From Acidobacteriaceae bacterium (GTDB lineage Bacteria > Acidobacteriota > Terriglobia > Terriglobales > Acidobacteriaceae), in NCBI GenBank assembly GCA_003139975.1, contig PLHN01000464.1, positions 2,379 to 12,321 of the forward strand: DNA of 9,943 bases, read 5' to 3'. Positions 1 through 6,515 of the stretch are shown one piece after another; the stretch's first letter is position 1, and each line of letters opens with the position of its first letter. The notes below the pieces were generated by a model. That model was not told the origin of the DNA and searched no databases. It saw nothing but the letters and a program-made list of their open reading frames with translations. The translations under genes were made by a program, and so were the position numbers.

Positions 1-701
1 ACAAGATTCGCGACTCCCTGGGCGATTCCGCGTCAAGCCCGCGGTTCATCGAAACCCTGGCGCGGCGCGGTTACCGATTCATCGCGCCGGTTGACGGCAT
101 AACCGCATCGCAGGGAGCAGCGCCATCGGCAGCGACAGCGCCGGCCATGTCTTCGATCGGACAGAACGTGATCAGGCATACCGCAAACGTAACCGGCGCG
201 AACGCCAAAAGCGCCATCCACGAACCGGCACTTCATCCCGAGTTGCATGTGCCGGCGCCACATCGCGGACTCATGCGCGCGCTGTTTATGCTGATTCAGG
301 CGATGTTTCTTGTCTTTTATCTAGCCGCGCTCTCCCATCTGCACGACATCGACCGGATCGCAACCAGCTTCCTCGCCGGCTGGAAGGCGCCGCTGCTGGT
401 AGGGGTAGTACTGGTTACCGGGGCAATCGGAATCCCTCTCCGCTTCTACCTGATCTCAGCGGTCGCGTTCGATTTCCAAAAGCTGGGCGGCAATTTCCGC
501 AAGCTTTTCCCCTTCGTTCTCGCGCTCGACCAACTCTGGGCCATTGCACCGTTTCTGCTTCTGCCGCAGATCGGTGTTGGCCTGGCTTTTGCCGCTACCG
601 CGGCGTTACTCTACGTGCCGTTCTCGGAGAGAACCCTGGTGCGCATGGCGTATCGCGAGACACAAAACCCCAATGGCACAGAAGACACCCCTCGGCTGTA
701 A
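1..701 (+). CDS. Winged-helix DNA-binding protein with C-terminal membrane domain (5' partial)
   Basis: The reading frame is open from the window edge (first full codon at 3) to TAA at 699-701, giving 232 visible residues. The start lies outside the window. Visible residues 1-29 (KIRDSLGDSASSPRFIETLA then RRGYRFIAP) match the end of an OmpR/PhoB-type winged helix: the recognition-helix end and the RGYRF beta-hairpin wing. A low-complexity Ala/Pro linker of about 60 residues follows. Four hydrophobic segments come next, at about visible residues 92-112, 130-154, 167-187 and 189-206. The protein is therefore probably a membrane-tethered regulator of the CadC/ToxR general type, but with several C-terminal helices rather than one helix and a periplasmic sensor. 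An internal ATG at 147 falls inside the linker and is not the true start. It converges with the lipoprotein gene, leaving a 92-base gap. The regulon and the signal are unknown. Confidence 0.85.
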   Translation, partial: KIRDSLGDSASSPRFIETLARRGYRFIAPVDGITASQGAAPSAATAPAMSSIGQNVIRHTANVTGANAKSAIHEPALHPELHVPAPHRGLMRALFMLIQAMFLVFYLAALSHLHDIDRIATSFLAGWKAPLLVGVVLVTGAIGIPLRFYLISAVAFDFQKLGGNFRKLFPFVLALDQLWAIAPFLLLPQIGVGLAFAATAALLYVPFSERTLVRMAYRETQNPNGTEDTPRL

Positions 702-740
702 TACCTTGCAGCCGGTTTCCCAAGGCGTGCTCCGCGTCAA

Positions 741-783
741 GCTAAAGTTTTAGCACTCTTCCACAGCCCCACCGGGTCCCGGT
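741..783. terminator. Possible weak hairpins between convergent genes
   Basis: The 92-base gap between two converging genes holds two perfect inverted repeats. GCTAAAGTTTTAGC (741-754) has 6-base arms with a 2-base centre. ACCGGGTCCCGGT (771-783) has 6-base arms with a single central base. Either could form a small hairpin in transcripts from both sides, as a shared terminator would. Neither is followed by a T-run in either direction, so this is not a convincing intrinsic terminator. Confidence 0.25.
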
Positions 784-793
784 CTCGCGCCGC

Positions 794-1807
794 TTACTGT
801 TGTGTGATTCCCACAATAATCGGCGCGGTGCATGCCTGCGCACCCGAATGGAAGAAATAAAACGCCGCCACTAAGTTTTGCGTGACTCTTCGAGCGGCAA
901 AATCAAAGTAAGTGGCAAGGACACCGCCCGCAATACCTGCTTCCTGCGTCGCAGTGAAATCTCCGGCGAACAGTCCGCCACCCCGGCTGGTCGGCAGACC
1001 GTGGAGCATCTGCGCCTTCTCAGCCTGAGCGAGCTGCGGATCTTTCTTGTGACAGTCGCCCGGGCTCTCCGGGAAATCGACGTATAGGGTCAAACCCAAC
1101 AGCCGCGCTAATTCGTGAAATGTTCTTCGGGCATGTGTGTTACAAGGGTCGTGGGTGTCCTCAGCGGGGTTAATCTCAAAACGCACGGTGGGCGTATCCA
1201 CCGAAAGCAGCAGCGGCCTAAACTCGGGCCCAGCATCTTGCGTGCCCGCCAGAGAAAATCCGGTTTTGCTGGTAACGCTGTAACGCAGCGAAATGGAAGT
1301 GACATAGTCCATTTCGGTCGAAGCATCGGGCGGGTAGGTGCTGCCAACCCGACTGCGGTACCGGGTCTCGGCCACGTAGGCTTCGGGTCTGGGCAGCCGA
1401 ATAGCATACCGCTCCGACCGGTTGTCCAAGGCGCGTTGCACGGCGTGCGGGTCGACTTTAACCCGAAAAATGCCTTTATCGAAGGTGGGGCCTTCGTTGC
1501 CGTGTGGTGGAACCTGGAGTTCGTACACTCCGGCTTCCAACGTCTTGTTTGCATTCACCAAAGCCAACGGACGGTGGCTTTTGGTCTTGGGCGCGAGGGC
1601 GAGAACGCTATTTGCATCCTTCGGGTCGGGAACAATCGCCCATGGGCCTTCAAAGATCACATAGACATCGGTTGTGGCAGGCTTCGGCTCGGGCGGTGCA
1701 TTCGAGGTTGGCGGTTGGCCTTGCTGGCACGCGACCAGGAAAAGCGTAGCCAGGACGGCGCAGGCGATGGCGAGCACATTACAGGTGAAGTGGCGTTCGG
1801 TTCGCAT
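794..1807 (-). CDS. Lipoprotein of unknown family, third gene of the sigma-CHAT cluster
   Basis: It encodes 337 residues. The N-terminus (MRTERHF, then a hydrophobic stretch at residues 9-26) ends in a lipobox, Leu24-Val25-Ala26-Cys27. Signal peptidase II should therefore cut before Cys27 and leave a lipid-anchored envelope protein. A Gln/Pro-rich linker (28-45) precedes a body of about 290 residues with mixed strand and helix character. Three further cysteines (222, 252, 326) could form disulfides in the periplasm. No known domain is recognised. The start is set by AGGAG about seven bases before the ATG; the frame stays open to 2005, but that extension lies inside the CHAT gene and would bury the signal peptide. 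It begins 23 bases after the CHAT stop codon, so co-transcription is likely. A partner, sensor or substrate of the CHAT protein is an inference from position and cell location only. Confidence 0.88.
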   Translation of the reverse strand: MRTERHFTCNVLAIACAVLATLFLVACQQGQPPTSNAPPEPKPATTDVYVIFEGPWAIVPDPKDANSVLALAPKTKSHRPLALVNANKTLEAGVYELQVPPHGNEGPTFDKGIFRVKVDPHAVQRALDNRSERYAIRLPRPEAYVAETRYRSRVGSTYPPDASTEMDYVTSISLRYSVTSKTGFSLAGTQDAGPEFRPLLLSVDTPTVRFEINPAEDTHDPCNTHARRTFHELARLLGLTLYVDFPESPGDCHKKDPQLAQAEKAQMLHGLPTSRGGGLFAGDFTATQEAGIAGGVLATYFDFAARRVTQNLVAAFYFFHSGAQACTAPIIVGITQQ

Positions 1808-1830
1808 TAGGGTCTCCTTAGTTTTGAGGA

Positions 1831-4800
1831 TCAGGGCCGTCCGTAAGCCGAAAATGCCGACCAGTAATAAGGGTGCGAAGTGCGCCGATCGGCCATCATG
1901 GTACGCGAGGCTTGGCGAATAGCCTCGGAAACAGGCTGGCCGGAAAGTGCATAGCGATAAAAACTCTCTACGAATGCCCGGGCTGCAACTGAGTCGACAG
2001 CCCACCGGCTGGCGACCACGTGGGGCACGCCGGCACGCTGAAGAGCCGCCGCGATACTGTTGAAACCGCGTGAGCCATCTTTGCCGGACTCGGTATTGCA
2101 GGTCGAGAGGACAACCAACTGCATGTTGCGCAGGTCAAGGCGCCGCAACCGGTCAGCGTTCAGGAAAACGGGTGTGCTCTTTTGCGCGCCAACTGCCTCC
2201 AGCATTAGCGCTGCACCATTTGTTCTCGCCAACGAGTGTCCCGTGAAATGAAAAACACTGGCGGTGGGCAATTCGACCTCAATAGCGCTGAGGGTGGCTT
2301 TCGATCCCTTAAGAACCGTTGAGGATTGAAAGTCCCCGGCAACCGCGTCGGCTTCGGCTGCTACATCCGGCAGAGGCACAAGTCCTTCCGTTTGGGAAGA
2401 AGCTGCGCTTCCTACGATCAGCGCACGCAGTTCGGCTGAAATCGGCTTGCCTTCATGCAGGGACGCATCCAGTCTCTGTCCGAGGGAGTGCACAACGGCG
2501 GCCCGTTCGATCAAGTAATGGCCGTCTGAATCAACAAGCGCTTCAAAAGGCACTTGTGCAGGCCATCCGGCGGCTTCAATCACGAGCGTGCGGCCAGGTT
2601 CGAGGCGTTGCTCCACGGGCCCGATCAGCGCCCGATACAGGCTTTGCGAATCTCGCCGTAACGCGGTCGTTTCCGATTTGGGATCCGCCGCGAGATCATA
2701 AAACCTGGCCGCCAGTTCCGGCAAATCCTGATTCGATTGCGGAATCCATTGCGCGTTAACGCCGCGGTTGTCATAAACCCATATGGCCACACCGTCCGGC
2801 AAAGCAGCATAGGCAAGCACAGTCTGTCCAGTAAGCAGCGGCAGACGTGAAGCGAGCCACGCCGGGTCTGGAGTCGCGCTGGTTGCGCGAACTCCGCTCG
2901 CGCCGCGTTCTCCCGAGCGGGCCGCCGCTCCCAGGTACCACTCGAAATATTCGAGCGACTCCTGGGCGTGGCCTTGCACAAGCTCGGCCTCGGCCATTCC
3001 CAGGTACACGGGGGCCGATTCTTTGCTCCAACCGATCCGCTCCGCTTCCGTGTTCAACGAGCCCAGTCGCTGTTCCGCCGACTCCAGCGCCGGCCGGAAC
3101 GCCTGCTCCGCCCGGGCCGCATGAGAGCTACGCAGTTGCAGTTCACCGAGCGTGGAATAGAACATCTGTACCAGGTAATTGTTCGAACGTGGGCGGATTT
3201 GGTCCTGAATGCCGGTCAGGCGCGCGATCCCAGGGTCGAACTGGCCGGAACGCGATTCCAGTTGAGCGGCCCGGATCTCGTTCTCCAGAACGTAGTCTGT
3301 CGTCGCTTCGGTCTGCGGAGCGAGCGCAAACAACCGGGTGGCTTCTGCGTATTGGAGTTCCGCGGTCTGAGGCTTATTAGCCGCCGCCGCTGCGCGGGCA
3401 GCGTAACTATGCGCCGCGGCACGCGCCAACAGATTATTGCTGGAATCAATTACAGAAGCCGCCTCGCTCCATATTGACGCCTGAAAGCTTGGCAGGCTCG
3501 CGGTCTCTGTTGCCAAACCCAGAACCGCATATAGGTTATATCCTCGCCTGGCGGGAAGCCGGGACGACCAGTAGCGTTCCAGACCGCTGGCCGCGGACTT
3601 CAGGCCCGCGGATAGATCGCCCATTTGAATCTGGTCATCCGCGATGAAGCTCAAAGCTCGCACGTAGAGCTCGTCGTAGTCGACGGCTTGGGCGCGATCC
3701 ATGCTGCGGCGGTCCGAGCGCAAGTCGACGCCGATATCATCCAGCAAGAAGGAGCAGTCTCCCTTCTCAAGCCCCAGTTGAATCTGGAGCCACGAATAAG
3801 GAAGGCGCTCGGCCTCCGCAAGCGCGGTGCTTGCATCCCGCCTGCATTCCTCAGTCCGGCGCGTCAATTGCTCCGAGTAGGCCTGTTCGAATTGCGCCCG
3901 TAGAACGCCAGCCTTGTTGCCCGAAGAGCTGAATAACTGGGCGGCTATGCCAGCCTGCTCACGCCCGGCAGTGTAATCTCCGGAGGAGTTAGCCTGCGAT
4001 GCGCGTGCCAAACCCGCCACTGCGCGAGGGAACGCCACAGCCGAAGAGCCCTTGAGCAGGTCGGAGAGCCAGCGGTCGTTATGCTTCTGGCTTGTCAGCT
4101 CCGCCAAAAAAAAAAGCGCCTGCTGCGCGTGCGCATCGGCGGGCGCGCCGCGTTCAGGGTAAGCCTGCGGCAGCCAGGATCGGACCGCAACGTCAAGATA
4201 CTGCTCGACGCGTCGCTCTAAATCGGCCTTGGCATCGGCGCTGGCGCTCGCAACCTGATCGGGCGACAGCAGCGCTCCGCTGTCTTCATGCTCCTTCAGC
4301 TTCGTCCGCACGGCGTCAGCATGGCTGCGGGCCTCTTCGGCCCACTGCGAAGTTGAGTCCAGCTTCAGATAATGTTCCCAGTCTTCCAGAGCCTGGCGGT
4401 AAAGGAACTGGTGCTCGGCGACAATGGCGCGATTGAACAGTGCGGTCGTGTTCTCCGGCTGCAGGGTCAGCGCCTTGCTCAGATATTCGAATGCGGCGCC
4501 GTAGTCTTCCTGCCGATCCTCCGACTGTGCCCGCTGAAAATAAGCCGTGCCCAAGTCGAGCAGCAGTTCGGGCAAATCCGGCCGAAGTTCAAGCGCACGC
4601 TGCAACGACTCAACCGCCGCATCGTACTTGCCTTCGAGCAAATCAGCGCGTCCGGCCGCCTGCAGCCAGGCCCAATCGTCCGGATGCGAAGCCATTTGGC
4701 CCGCGATCAGCGCTTCTGCCTTCAACAGCGCTGTCGGTCGCCCGGCAAACGATTGCGCCGGCCCCTTCTGCACCCGCAGCGGGGCATACGCCGCCCCGGG

Positions 4801-5445
4801 AATCCTCAATTCAAGCGTGCGCTCGTCGGTATAGGCGCGGGCCAGAAGCTGATCCGCAGCTTCGGGCGTTCCGCGGCCCTCCATCGCCCACCATGCCACC
4901 GCGGCCAACAAAGCGACCGTCACTCCCACAGCCGCGAACCTTGGGACCGACAGCCAGCGCTCCCACCATGAAGGGCCTGGGCGCATGGAACGTCCGCTGA
5001 TTCGCTCCGCTAACCTTAGTTGCCACTCCGGCCGCGCGCTTTCGAGCCCGGCAATCTGCTCGCGTTCGGCATCGGTCAACTCCTCACTCAGGTCTGCTAC
5101 TTCCCCTACCGCCGCCCGCAGCAGCGGGCCACAATGGTCACAGCGGCTGGCATGCTCGATGTGCATCAAGGTCTGGTCCGGCTCGGTCAGCCCCCCGGCG
5201 ATTTCGCTCCACACTTCCGCGTCCGGGCAATCCGCCTCTTGCGGAGCAGGGCCGCCCGCCTGCATGTTTCTCAGCTGTAGGTCCAGTTCTGCCAGACCTT
5301 CAAACTGCTCCCGGCACGTTGGGCAGACCGCCAGATGGGGATGCACCGCCGCCGCACTGGCCGCCGAATCGCCGCGCTGGCGGGCCTCTTCGAGGAGCTT
5401 CGTCAGCGCTGGCGGGGCAAGGTGCTGGTTGGGTTCTGTCTCCAA
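1831..5445 (-). CDS. Zinc-finger anti-sigma / TM / TPR / CHAT-protease fusion protein
   Basis: This 1204-residue protein joins an anti-sigma-like N-terminus to a caspase-like protease. Residues 1-115 hold two zinc-binding motifs of the zf-HC2/ZAS kind: His37-x3-Cys41-x2-Cys44, and His98-x3-Cys102-x2-Cys105 with Cys73 ahead of it. A single membrane helix lies at 169-188, with arginines on its N-terminal side, so by the positive-inside rule the zinc part is cytoplasmic and the rest periplasmic. TPR-like helical repeats are clear at about 240-365 and the helical character continues to about 840. The CHAT domain (about 865-1204) keeps both catalytic residues: His1070 in FHFTGH and Cys1116 in VVLSTCNT, followed by the usual ASRWAVD and HPYYWSAF elements. 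The start is TTG, preceded by GGAGAG at a normal distance; an in-frame TAA lies further upstream with no ATG between. It follows the sigma gene by 69 bases. Its likely role is to sequester the sigma factor and release it on a signal. Protease activity is predicted, and the substrate is unknown. Confidence 0.93.
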   Translation of the reverse strand: METEPNQHLAPPALTKLLEEARQRGDSAASAAAVHPHLAVCPTCREQFEGLAELDLQLRNMQAGGPAPQEADCPDAEVWSEIAGGLTEPDQTLMHIEHASRCDHCGPLLRAAVGEVADLSEELTDAEREQIAGLESARPEWQLRLAERISGRSMRPGPSWWERWLSVPRFAAVGVTVALLAAVAWWAMEGRGTPEAADQLLARAYTDERTLELRIPGAAYAPLRVQKGPAQSFAGRPTALLKAEALIAGQMASHPDDWAWLQAAGRADLLEGKYDAAVESLQRALELRPDLPELLLDLGTAYFQRAQSEDRQEDYGAAFEYLSKALTLQPENTTALFNRAIVAEHQFLYRQALEDWEHYLKLDSTSQWAEEARSHADAVRTKLKEHEDSGALLSPDQVASASADAKADLERRVEQYLDVAVRSWLPQAYPERGAPADAHAQQALFFLAELTSQKHNDRWLSDLLKGSSAVAFPRAVAGLARASQANSSGDYTAGREQAGIAAQLFSSSGNKAGVLRAQFEQAYSEQLTRRTEECRRDASTALAEAERLPYSWLQIQLGLEKGDCSFLLDDIGVDLRSDRRSMDRAQAVDYDELYVRALSFIADDQIQMGDLSAGLKSAASGLERYWSSRLPARRGYNLYAVLGLATETASLPSFQASIWSEAASVIDSSNNLLARAAAHSYAARAAAAANKPQTAELQYAEATRLFALAPQTEATTDYVLENEIRAAQLESRSGQFDPGIARLTGIQDQIRPRSNNYLVQMFYSTLGELQLRSSHAARAEQAFRPALESAEQRLGSLNTEAERIGWSKESAPVYLGMAEAELVQGHAQESLEYFEWYLGAAARSGERGASGVRATSATPDPAWLASRLPLLTGQTVLAYAALPDGVAIWVYDNRGVNAQWIPQSNQDLPELAARFYDLAADPKSETTALRRDSQSLYRALIGPVEQRLEPGRTLVIEAAGWPAQVPFEALVDSDGHYLIERAAVVHSLGQRLDASLHEGKPISAELRALIVGSAASSQTEGLVPLPDVAAEADAVAGDFQSSTVLKGSKATLSAIEVELPTASVFHFTGHSLARTNGAALMLEAVGAQKSTPVFLNADRLRRLDLRNMQLVVLSTCNTESGKDGSRGFNSIAAALQRAGVPHVVASRWAVDSVAARAFVESFYRYALSGQPVSEAIRQASRTMMADRRTSHPYYWSAFSAYGRP
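4106..4115 (-). repeat. Ten-base homopolymer (T10 on the coding strand) inside the CHAT gene
   Basis: Ten consecutive A on the plus strand read as T10 in the CHAT gene and encode part of Leu444-Phe445-Phe446-Leu447. Such a run is unusual in a gene this GC-rich. Gain of one T gives a stop after residue 455; loss of one T gives a stop after residue 449. Both products would keep the zinc-binding region, the membrane helix and the first TPRs but lose the entire CHAT domain. The frame is intact as written. Confidence 0.9.
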
Positions 5446-5460
5446 ACTATCTCTCCACTC
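5446..5460 (-). promoter_or_regulatory. Ribosome-binding site that fixes the TTG start of the CHAT gene
   Basis: On the minus strand GAGTGGAGAGATAGT directly precedes the TTG codon at 5445. The GGAGA core lies 6-7 bases from it. No ATG or GTG lies between the upstream in-frame TAA and this TTG, so TTG is the best-supported initiator. Confidence 0.7.
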
Positions 5461-5514
5461 TTGTAGAACGAATTAGCCAAACCAAAGCATTCATTCGGGG
5501 TTAACAGTCCCTAT

Positions 5515-6138
5515 CTACTTAATATGACTACGAATCATAACCAAAAGCCGCATAAGAACGCTTTCCACTCCCTCCGTCGAAAGCCCAATGGAAGGCAAAG
5601 CTGCGATCTCCCTGGCTGTGAATCCTTGCCAGTAGTGCAGCCGGAAAATCAGGCAATTCCTCCGCTGATCTTTCCCTTTCGTCTTTTCCAGCACGATCTT
5701 TTCCATCTGCTCCCGTTGCAGAGCGCGGTGGATACCGTCGACAATGTCCGTGCCCTTCGTCCTGGGATCAATCTGTTCGAGATCTCCCATCGATTCTGTT
5801 TGATGGGCTCCGCGCTTGTCCGCCATCTCAGATTTGAAGTGATCGAGCGCAATATTGCCCGCAACCACTTTAAGGAAGCTATAGATCGAAACATCACTGC
5901 GCGGCTGGAACCGCCGCAACAACGCGCTGTTGTCTTCGCACAGTTTCAGGTAAGTGTCCTGAACGAGATCGTCGATTAATTCGCGGGAATTCGCGTTAAA
6001 ACTGCGCGCCTTCTGCCCAACTGCCGCAGCGATCACCGGCTGAAAGCGCCGGATGAACTCCACCCACGCTTCGGCGTCGTTCGAGCCGGTACATTCCCTC
6101 ACCAATTGAATTGAAGACAAGTCCGAGAACCGCGCCAA
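5515..6138 (-). CDS. ECF-type RNA polymerase sigma factor
   Basis: It encodes a sigma-70 family extracytoplasmic-function sigma factor, 207 residues from the chosen start. Region 2 spans about residues 20-107 and includes RELIDDLVQDTYLKLCED and SIYSFLKVVAGNIALDHFKS, the core-binding and -10-recognising helices. A polar linker leads to region 4 at about 135-205, with the helix-turn-helix TAREIAALPSIGLSTEGVES for -35 recognition. There is no region 3 or 1.1, as expected for ECF factors. The frame can extend to a TTG at 6207 (230 residues). I prefer TTG at 6138 because GGAG lies six bases before it, because the protein then starts just ahead of region 2 as in relatives, and because a -10-like box lies just upstream at 6162-6167. 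It is the first gene of the cluster and precedes the zinc-finger/CHAT gene, its probable anti-sigma factor. Its own promoter targets are not identifiable from this window. Confidence 0.93.
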   Translation of the reverse strand: MARFSDLSSIQLVRECTGSNDAEAWVEFIRRFQPVIAAAVGQKARSFNANSRELIDDLVQDTYLKLCEDNSALLRRFQPRSDVSIYSFLKVVAGNIALDHFKSEMADKRGAHQTESMGDLEQIDPRTKGTDIVDGIHRALQREQMEKIVLEKTKGKDQRRNCLIFRLHYWQGFTAREIAALPSIGLSTEGVESVLMRLLVMIRSHIK

Positions 6139-6161
6139 GGTTCGCTCCGGGGAAGGCACGC

Positions 6162-6167
6162 ATTTTA
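6162..6167 (-). promoter_or_regulatory. Candidate -10 box for the sigma-CHAT cluster
   Basis: The minus strand reads TAAAAT, five of six bases of the housekeeping -10 consensus, with TG directly before it. Transcription would start near 6155, leaving a short leader that still includes the GGAG at 6148-6145 ahead of the TTG at 6138. No good -35 hexamer is visible 16-18 bases upstream, so an activator or another sigma factor may be involved, or the match may be chance. Confidence 0.3.
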
Positions 6168-6417
6168 CACTACTAATCGCTTCGGAGGCTAGGAGTTTGG
6201 AGCGCAAGCAAATAAGTGGCTTAGTTCAGCCAATAACTGCTCCTGCCGCTTCCCACCAATTCCCGGCGTGGTAGATAGAAGCGCCTTGAAAGCGCGGGTT
6301 GCGCCGCAGCTCCAGCCGAAAACCCCGAATCTTACCCTCACTCGGATCGCGCTCGTTTCGGCGCTGGCGTGTGTTCTTTTCGCCCTCGGGGGGCCACTCT
6401 TTCCGCGGCGAACCCGC

Positions 6418-6447
6418 GTGACAGCTCACCAGCCTCGCAGCTATGAT
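6418..6447 (+). promoter_or_regulatory. Candidate housekeeping promoter for the 41-residue-repeat gene
   Basis: GTGACA (6418-6423; five of six against TTGACA) is separated by 18 bases from TATGAT (6442-6447; five of six against TATAAT). Transcription would begin near 6454, about 60 bases before the ATG at 6516. The spacing and both hexamers fit a sigma-70-type promoter, and the position fits the downstream gene. Confidence 0.45.
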
Positions 6448-6515
6448 GAAAACAGCGTTCTGTGTAGGGCGTCCGCCGTTCCCGTTTGCGCCCGACCGAA
6501 GGCCGCGTCCTTTTT

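Larger units (their letters stand above)
6139..6515. other. Divergent intergenic region between the sigma cluster and the repeat-protein gene
   Basis: These 377 bases separate two divergently transcribed genes and should carry promoters for both. A candidate promoter for each direction is listed separately. Small open frames cross the region on both strands, but none has a ribosome-binding site or recognisable product. No riboswitch-like structure or operator repeat was evident. Confidence 0.5.

Noticed and set aside
1108..1810. Long open frames on both strands overlapping the lipoprotein gene, including one of 231 codons on the plus strand
   Set aside because: The minus-strand lipoprotein frame has a strong ribosome-binding site, a signal peptide and a lipobox. 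The overlapping frames have none of these and look like by-products of GC-rich codon use.
1808..2005. 66-codon N-terminal extension of the lipoprotein
   Set aside because: It would overlap the CHAT gene's catalytic end and put the signal peptide in the middle of the protein. The ATG at 1807 has AGGAG at proper spacing.
794..6138. CRISPR type III-E system
   Set aside because: The TPR-CHAT plus ECF sigma pairing prompted the idea, but there is no repeat array, no Cas7-11 effector and no Cas1 in the window, and the CHAT protein here carries its own anti-sigma region and a membrane helix.
6226..6429. Small minus-strand frame (67 codons) upstream of the sigma gene
   Set aside because: It is rich in Arg, Lys and Glu without pattern, has no ribosome-binding site, and overlaps the likely promoter region.
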